Below, piece after piece: positions 57,231 through 64,000 of a stretch of 64,000 bases of DNA; position 1 is the first letter of the stretch; the number at the start of each line of letters is the position of its first letter. A model generated the notes under the pieces. It saw only the letters and a list, made by a program, of their open reading frames with translations, was not told the DNA's origin and ran no database searches. Source of the stretch: Oscheius tipulae (lineage: Eukaryota; Nematoda; Chromadorea; Rhabditida; Rhabditidae); the NCBI GenBank assembly GCA_037178975.1, contig JASJZH010000004.1, positions 5,394,001 to 5,458,000 on the forward strand. The letters run 5' to 3'. A program made the position numbers and the translations under genes.

Positions 57231-60200
57231 ATAAAGTTCCCTCTTTTACCTGGCCAGCCAATTGGTAGAGGACCTGGATGCCATCGACGGCAACAGGCGC
57301 GTGGCCGTCTGTTGTCGATCTTGCTTTGACCCCTTCTCTGCGTCTCTTGACCCCGCCCGTACCCTCTCGGAGGTGGGAACTCCGAGTGCTTCTACTCTGT
57401 ATGTTGACTTTGCCAGCAAGCGAGAGACCTCCTTGTATGGGGTCGTGTTTGTCTCGATTAAGCCGTCATTGCCTGTAGTCCCCTATGCTATACACTGTTC
57501 GATACTGTACTCTATTCCATTTCTCCATAGTTTTCAGGAGCTCATTCATATTGTCACTAATACAGTATGCATTACAAGAGAGGAAGATTGAAACTTGTAT
57601 TAGCCACGATGATAGTCAACCCTCTTCAATGTCTCATTGTTGTAGCAGTTCCGAGGCCCTATACACTCACAAGAGATTAGAATAGAATTTTGAGGCAACC
57701 ATTTGAAATATACACTAGTGGTATTGTTTGAAACACAGATGTATCAGGACACCAGGCTTGACGAAAATATCTCGAGCGTTGTGGAACTATGAGAAGGTAA
57801 TTTCTGAACTTGTTGGTGATTCCCTGACTGTTTTCTCTAAAATGACTGATCATGCTGCTCCTAGTATAGAAGAACATCACGACTTGTCTAGAAGCTGTCT
57901 CTTGGTATTGACTTTTCTCATGGGATTCACTGCCCCTATGAGACCATATTAGGTGAGATCCAAAGATTTGCGGAAAAATATTTTTTCGAAAATTTCTAAG
58001 GCGTTTCCGCACATCTCTGGTGAGATACCTTCCCGTACCCTTCGCACCTCGACTGGCGTCTGATTATTATGATCATGACTGTTACGGAGAGTGCGGTGAA
58101 CTCATTAGCATAGCGCGGACCCCGATGGCGTTCTTCTCTCCTCCGGAAAGGTCATCTCTGCTGACGCGTTCGTTATCAGAGTCAGTCTCTCCGTTGACCT
58201 TCACTCTAACCCGCAATTGTCTCGCCTTATGTTCCGAACAGTTGTACATATAATCGTCCTTGCTACTCCTTTCTCTTTTTCCCAGCAGAGGAGACTGGTA
58301 CCCTTTTTGTCCGCCTCGAATCCAGGGGCTCACACGTGCAACAGACCGCGCAGCTGTGACCGTTTTTATTCCCTTTTTCCCCCGGGCCTCCGCCCTCCGA
58401 TCCACAGATCCGGCCTCATTCATTACCCCACGGACTACGGTTTTCTCCATATTGTTGTCGTTGGGCTGGTTCTAGAAGTCTGTTGGTTGCAACTTGAATA
58501 TTTAGCTGCCCTTCTATCTCTTCACTTCTTCTCACTCTTGTCTTGTGGGTTATCTCGAAGACATAGAAGTTTGAAGAAGAACTATTGTAAGACGGCTTCG
58601 CCTCCCTAAATAATAGATTTGCCGCGGGCGAGAATCGAACCCGGGTCGTTTGGCCCGAGAGACGCTTCTTAGCAATACACTGCCTGATGAGCTAAAACTT
58701 TGAAAGTCTAGGGACAAGTTGGACGGCTTCCTACAATGATTGCGTTTTCTTACTCAGCTCAAAAAAACTCTATAGGTTGTTGGCAAAACATCGTTAGTCT
58801 CTTGCGTATAAGTTTCTCTTCCAGTCCATGCAGATTTCTGATACTGATCTGAGTTTTGTCTCATGTTCCCTCTGGTTCTATGGTTTTTTCGCCCTACACA
58901 GAGCTCTCTCAAAACTCCATCAACATGCTAAAGAGAATGACTCACAGATGATGAAGTGTATCTCTGTGCGAGACGTTGAGCCGGTGATAAATGATCGTCG
59001 GTGCAGTACTTTCGTGTCATGTTGCAACTATTTTAAGTTCTTTTCCAATAGGTTTCATGTTGACAACATTGTCATAGAACTATTAACTTTTTCACGATCT
59101 CCGGAATCCGCAAAATTGAAATTGCCACAGAATCATTCCGCTGATCACGCCTGGTCAGTTATTTTGCCCTATTTACCCTAGTCCATATCTTATCGGCAGA
59201 CACTTTGCCATATTTTGGCAGCACTTCACCTATGTCCCTCTCAGTAGACTCAGAGTCCAGGCATTTTCTGCTGGCTCTCCTCATCCACATTGGAGGGGAC
59301 ATTACACTGTAAATCGGCCTGGCCCGTCTCTTTTTGATAGCGACATTTGGCGCCATCCGCTGTGCTGACTCACGACTCAGCTTGCTCCGTCTTGGCACTG
59401 GCCAATGGTCCACAATCGGGTGGTCATTATAAGTGACTCTCTAACTTTATTGGCTATCTATCCAGACAATTAATACTTCATACTTTCCTCTGTATTCTGT
59501 TTTTCCGAAAGACTGTTCAGTCCCCATACGAAAGCTCCCAGACCATTGGTTCGAAGCCGAAGGCGCGACCAGCCATGATTCAGGTCAATAAAAGTGCCGT
59601 CGGAGCCTGTCCATCTGCTGTACTTTCTCTCTGTACCACCTTTTCCATCCCACTGACTTCACAAAGTTATGTCCCTCATTCTGATCCAATCAATTGCGCA
59701 ACTAACTGCTTGGCATCGATTAAGAACTACCTTCTCTCGCTCGGGACCGTTATCTTGGGCTGAGAGAGAGGTCGGTGTGCTCAGATGACCCGACCTGGGT
59801 TAATGGTCGCGCTGAAACAACAAAGCTAGCCACGGCGTCACTGCCATGCTAACAATTTTTTTTTCTATTTTATTCCTTTTTTCTATACTTTAAGTCTATT
59901 CGTTCTTCTGCTTACAGTCGTTTCCTGAGGTTTTTGACTCACAGTAGACTGCTATTCATTGATTGGCTTATAGCACGACAGGTAGAGGAAAATCGATAAT
60001 CATTTTAGAAGGTGGAGCCAATAGGTTCTCTTGTGAATGACTCTGAACAAGTGAGGGTATTGTACCGGAGACCTCCCTGAACTATCGAATCAGCTCAGAT
60101 TGACTCTTCTGTGGGAGCATCCAGTAAAGCCTATCCAATTCATCCAGTGTCTGATCACTCGAATGGAACTATAGATGTGCAAGCAAAAGTTTGGCTCGAG

Positions 60201-60733
60201 CCTACTGAATCCCTTAGAATGTGGTAAAACTTGGAACAAAGACTATTCTTTCATTATCTGATCACTTCTCACAGCTTGACTACCTTCTTCAGAACTTTAT
60301 TGTTTTTAAGTGTTCAAGACTGGCGTGCTGCTCCTAGCCTTTTTTTAAGTGTACGCATGACGAAAAAGTCATAAAAACAATATAAACCCAACTTACCTGC
60401 AGTATATTCCGCCGAGCGGTGTCGAACACGGGTTGCTCAGGCCGAAAACGCCCACCACGTCAAATGTTTATGAGACTACACGGAGACGGCAGCTCCCTAC
60501 TAGAATGACTTGACGACTCTTTCTTATTTACTGATCAATTTCCCATGGTAAGTTGTCTGAAACCTGTAGACGCGAACTACTCTTGAGGTACTCCCAGTCG
60601 CTTTATCAACATCTTCTTCCCTACTTTCTCCGAAAGTGTAGTATTAGAACAATCCGTAGCCTCTTTTGTTTGTGCTCTCGCTGTCTCTTTTACAACCTGC
60701 TTTTGTTATTTGCAACTTTCTCATTTTTAGGAA
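57231..60733. other. Gene-poor region before laminin beta
   Basis: About 3.5 kb. Only short ORFs without recognisable domains are present (for example 57262-57591, 58217-58609, 58828-59181, 59413-59159 on minus). It contains the tRNA-like remnant near 58.62-58.70 kb and a possible upstream leader: CCCATG followed by a GTAAGT donor at 60547, which would join in frame with the laminin ATG exon through the acceptor TTTTTAG at 60724-60730. Confidence 0.5.
58621..58699 (-). ncRNA. tRNA-like remnant
   Basis: On the minus strand the stretch has a D-arm-like TAGCTCATCAGGCAG (box A region), a spacer with TTGCTAA, and a T-arm GGGTTCGATTC (box B). The 3' acceptor strand (CGCCCGCGGC) does not pair with the sequence before the D-arm (AAAGTTT), and the anticodon stem is poor. 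It looks like a degenerate tRNA or a tRNA-derived SINE head. Confidence 0.45.
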
Positions 60734-63700
60734 ATGCGCATAGCGCATTTAGCGCTAGTTGCGCTCCTCAGTTGGATAACGGCCGCGCAAGACGACCGTT
60801 GTAAGGACCGATCCTGCTACCCGATCACAGGAAATCTCCTCATTGGCAGAAAAGATCGTTTGAAAGCAGATTCTACTTGCGGTCTTGCCGGCAGAGAACG
60901 GTACGGAACCTTGGATTTTTAAGACAACATTTCCTGTTCAGATTTTGCATCGTCTCCCATCTGGAAGAACAGACAAAATGCTTCTATTGTGATTCTCGCC
61001 TACCCTGGATGAAATACCGAGAACCTCATCGACTCAGTCATCGGATCGAGAACGTTATCACTGATGTTTACGATGACAAGAACGCCAAGTGGTATCAATC
61101 AGAGAACGGAAAGCAGAATGTCACAGTAATTAAGAATCAGGAACTAGAATTCAAGAGAGAGTTCAGGTTCAATTCGATCTTGAAGCTGAATTCCACTTCA
61201 CTCACCTGATCATGACTTTCAAGTCCTTCCGACCGGCTGCCATGCTCATCGAGAGATCAGCTGATTTCGGAAAGACATGGTGAGCGAAAAAGCTAGTGTT
61301 TTCTCTTTGAATACTGCCGCTTCTTTGCTACTATTATTTATGGCTGCAGGCGTAAAAGTTCTATATGCTGTCGTGTCTTTTGTTTTGATAGTTCTACCAG
61401 CATATTGTTTTAGACTTAGAGTTGATAACAAGCGGCATCGCCGCTACTCCAGCAACAATAGTTGCCCCTACAGCTGGCTCGCTCCCTTCTCTTTTGCTTA
61501 TGCTAGTTCTGTTGAGTTCTAGTTGTATTCTCCTGGGATTTACCTGTCCCCCATCCCCGTCCCTGCCTCCTGCCCCCTGTTTCTCTCTCCACAGTGTGTC
61601 AGTTCGGTTCAATTCAGGATCGCGTGACAATCCAAAATGGTACAGACTGATTAGAGTTTTCAAAAAAGTTTCATCCAATCCTACGAAACCGAGCCCCTTC
61701 AGGCACGTGTATCGCTACTTCGCATACGACTGCGCCACCTCCTTCCCCGGAGTCGCCCAGGGTCCTCCGAAGAAGCACAGTGATGTGATCTGTACCAGTC
61801 AGTACTCGGACGTGGCTCCCTCGACCGGAGGAGAACTCATTTACAAGGCCATCTCTCCCCACATTCCCACAGATGACCCGTACTCTGATGAGATCGCCAA
61901 CTTGACCAAAATCACCAACCTTCGTTTCAATCTGACCAAACTTCATACGCTGGGAGATGAAATGCTTGACTACCGTCCCGAAATCGACGAAAAGTACTAC
62001 TATGCCATCTACGAGGTCGTCATCCGTGGCTCTTGTTCCTGTTATGGACATGCTTCAAGATGTCTAGGAATGGCCGATGACCGTCAGGTTCGCCTAGATG
62101 ACAGAGTGGACATGGTCGGAGGCAGATGTGAATGCAACCACAACACTGAGGGACTGAACTGTGAGCGCTGTATGCCCTTCTACAACGACGCCCCCTGGAG
62201 ACCGGGAGACAAGAACGAGAAGAACGAGTGTCGTCGCTGTGAGTGCAATTCCCACGCAAGCAGATGTCATTTTGACAAGGCTGTCTATGAGGCCAGCGGT
62301 ACGAGTTTTCCATTCGAAAAATCTGAATATAATATTCCAGGACATGTGTCTGGAGGAGTCTGTGACGACTGCCAGCACAACACCCAGGGGAAAAACTGCG
62401 AACAGTGCAAGCCATTCTTCTATCGGGACCCCAGAAGACCCATCTACGACCCCCATGTCTGTCTTCCTTGCGACTGCGACAAGGCCGGATCTAAGGACAA
62501 TGTGAGTCAGCTATCTAACTGTTGCCTTTCCTTCTTGGAAAAATCGGCGAGACGCGAAGGGGGAGGGGATGGTGTACTATTCAAAACAATTTTAGATTTA
62601 AAAAAAGATTAGATGAAAAGACAGTTTTGATCTCAGACAATTATTTGCCGTTGCAGTAGAAGGTTGTTGCTATTGGCGACGAGTACTTGTTTTTTTCTTT
62701 GATCTTGAACTGTTCTGGACTTGAATTTCAGGGAATCTGCGAGGGAGAAGAAGATCCGGACAGAGGACTCGTTGCTGGCAAATGCTACTGTAAGAGCTAC
62801 GTTGATGGACCAAGGTGAGATCTCTTCAAGAACTTTTGAAAATACAGTTCAGATGTGACCGCTGTAAAAACGGCTACTGGAACCTCACTGCTGAGAACCC
62901 TGACGGCTGCGTGACCTGTACCTGCAATCTGCTCGGCACCTACAACAACGAGGGCTGTGACAAGTACACTGGAAAGTGCCAATGCAAACGTCTCGTCACT
63001 GGAGAGAATTGTGATCAGTGTCTGGTAGGTTACTTCACTTGACTCTTGGAGAACAAATCTTAGCCTGACCACTACGGATTGTCTGAGGAGCCCGATGGCT
63101 GCAAGCCTTGTGACTGTGATATCGGAGGAAGCGTCAGCAACACTTGTGACCTGGCCACGGGACAATGTGTCTGTCGCGAAGGATTCAGCGGACGGCGATG
63201 CGAGACTGCCGACTCCAGCTTCTACTGTGCCGAGATTGACCACTACACCTACGAGGCCGAAAATGCTAACATCACCTACGGAAGCACGGAGCTGAGAGAG
63301 GTCCCCTCGAATCGCTACGAGCTCACTTGGACCGGACACGGATTCGCCCGAGTCAATGAACGTAGCAGCGTCACCTTTAATGTGAATAATCTCCAACTGA
63401 GTCAGCTCTACAATATCATTTTGCGTTACGATTCCGGACAGGACCCCGTCGGATGGGAGAACATTCAGATCAGTGTGGTGAGACCAGAAGACCCGGATCC
63501 GAATGGACCCTGTGCCTATACCGATCCCTCCAATGACTTCCTTATTGCCCGATTCTATCCCAGTGAGTCTTTTGGCTCAATTAGTCGATACTCGGTTTCA
63601 GATGGAAAATACACTGAGGTTAGACCAGCTGTCTGTCTAGAAGCTGGAGTTAACTACGATATCCGAGTCCAGTTTGGTGAGAAGAGAACCAATTATCCTG

Positions 63701-64000
63701 ATAGGTATGTTTTGACTCTGTCCAGTTCAATCCAGTGTTCAGATCCGCTTACATCCTCGTCGACTCTCTCGTTCTTGCCCCTCCCACAGACGAACTGACT
63801 ATTTTCAAGTCTCCTCGTGGACAACAGCACAAGACCGAGTACGATCGCTACCAATGTCGCAACCTGGCTCTGTCACTGACTCCTCAAGAGCAGATGTCTG
63901 AAACTTGTCGAGGTTACATTTGTCCCGTCGCTGCCGCCATCATGAACAAGACTTCTTCTTGTGACTGTGACCCAACTGGATCCGTCTCTGGAATCTGCAA
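60734..64000 (+). CDS. LAMB1: Laminin beta chain, N-terminal part (runs off the window)
   Basis: [20 protein letters not shown] is a signal peptide. The laminin N-terminal (LN) domain follows: [59 protein letters not shown], then [16 protein letters not shown] after a 420-nt intron (61279-61698). Five laminin EGF-like (LE) repeats come next, beginning [40 protein letters not shown] and [10 protein letters not shown]. Then comes the beta-chain-specific laminin IV-B (LF) domain ([35 protein letters not shown]). The window ends in the next LE repeat ([13 protein letters not shown]). Laminin beta polymerises through its LN domain in basement membranes. TTTTTAG ends 3 nt before the ATG. Another large intron lies at about 62.50-62.73 kb. 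Confidence 0.96.

Noticed and set aside
57262-59413. Several 60-130-codon ORFs before laminin
   Set aside because: Overlapping on both strands, no domains, no splice-consistent extension.
61422-62612. A 396-codon continuous ORF within laminin beta
   Set aside because: Its first part is translated intron sequence; the LN domain joins in frame through the splice at 61698/61699.
1-64000. CRISPR arrays, bacterial operons, prophage or viral genes
   Set aside because: No direct-repeat arrays were seen, and all recognisable genes are intron-bearing animal genes or eukaryotic transposons.

Overview
The window is nuclear DNA of a small-genome animal. Almost every gene has a clear metazoan orthologue (ZSWIM8, GON4L, laminin beta, TRPM, phospholipid scramblase, SELENOK, a BOULE-like protein). 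Introns are GT-AG, one is GC-AG, and many are only about 30-50 nt long. Genes are packed on both strands. In most genes a splice-acceptor sequence (TTTCAG-like) lies 0-18 nt before the start codon, which suggests spliced-leader trans-splicing as in nematodes, flatworms and some other invertebrates. I could not assign the species. CDS ranges below run from start codon to stop codon and include introns.

Layout. 1-9.4 kb, minus strand: GON4L-like (3' end off the window), then ZSWIM8. 10.6-15 kb, plus strand: RAD51, with an intronless frame-disrupted ZFAND4-like copy in its one long intron, then thymidine kinase with an E2F-like site upstream. 15.1-21.8 kb, minus strand: phospholipid scramblase and an SLC9C-type Na+/H+ exchanger. 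22.5-27.6 kb, plus strand: a large coiled-coil, low-complexity protein (possibly ICE1-like). 29.1-31.2 kb: a small secreted eight-cysteine protein (plus) tail-to-tail with a BOULE-like RNA-binding protein (minus). 31.2-36.4 kb, minus strand: a hairpin repeat, NEMF and SELENOK. 37.1-44.3 kb, plus strand: a head-to-tail run BET1, MMAB, NAE1, POLA2 with operon-like spacing. 44.4-46 kb, minus strand: two small C2H2 zinc-finger genes. 46.8-48.6 kb: a 5'-truncated LINE tail and a BTB-BACK-kelch-like pseudogene. 49.4-52.9 kb, minus strand: a TRPM-type channel. 53.5-57.2 kb, plus strand: a nuclear protein with STPR-like basic repeats, carrying a mariner element in one intron. 57.2-60.7 kb: gene-poor, with a tRNA-like remnant. 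60.7-64 kb, plus strand: laminin beta, running off the right edge.

Several genes belong to genome maintenance and S phase (RAD51, TK1, POLA2), protein quality control and ubiquitin-like pathways (ZSWIM8, NEMF, NAE1, SELENOK), or germline function (BOULE-like, sperm-type exchanger). No single new multi-gene system stands out. The most unusual items are the acceptor-before-ATG pattern, the mariner inserted 5 nt from a splice site, the nested ZFAND4-like copy, the UGA near the end of SELENOK, and the secreted cysteine-rich protein.
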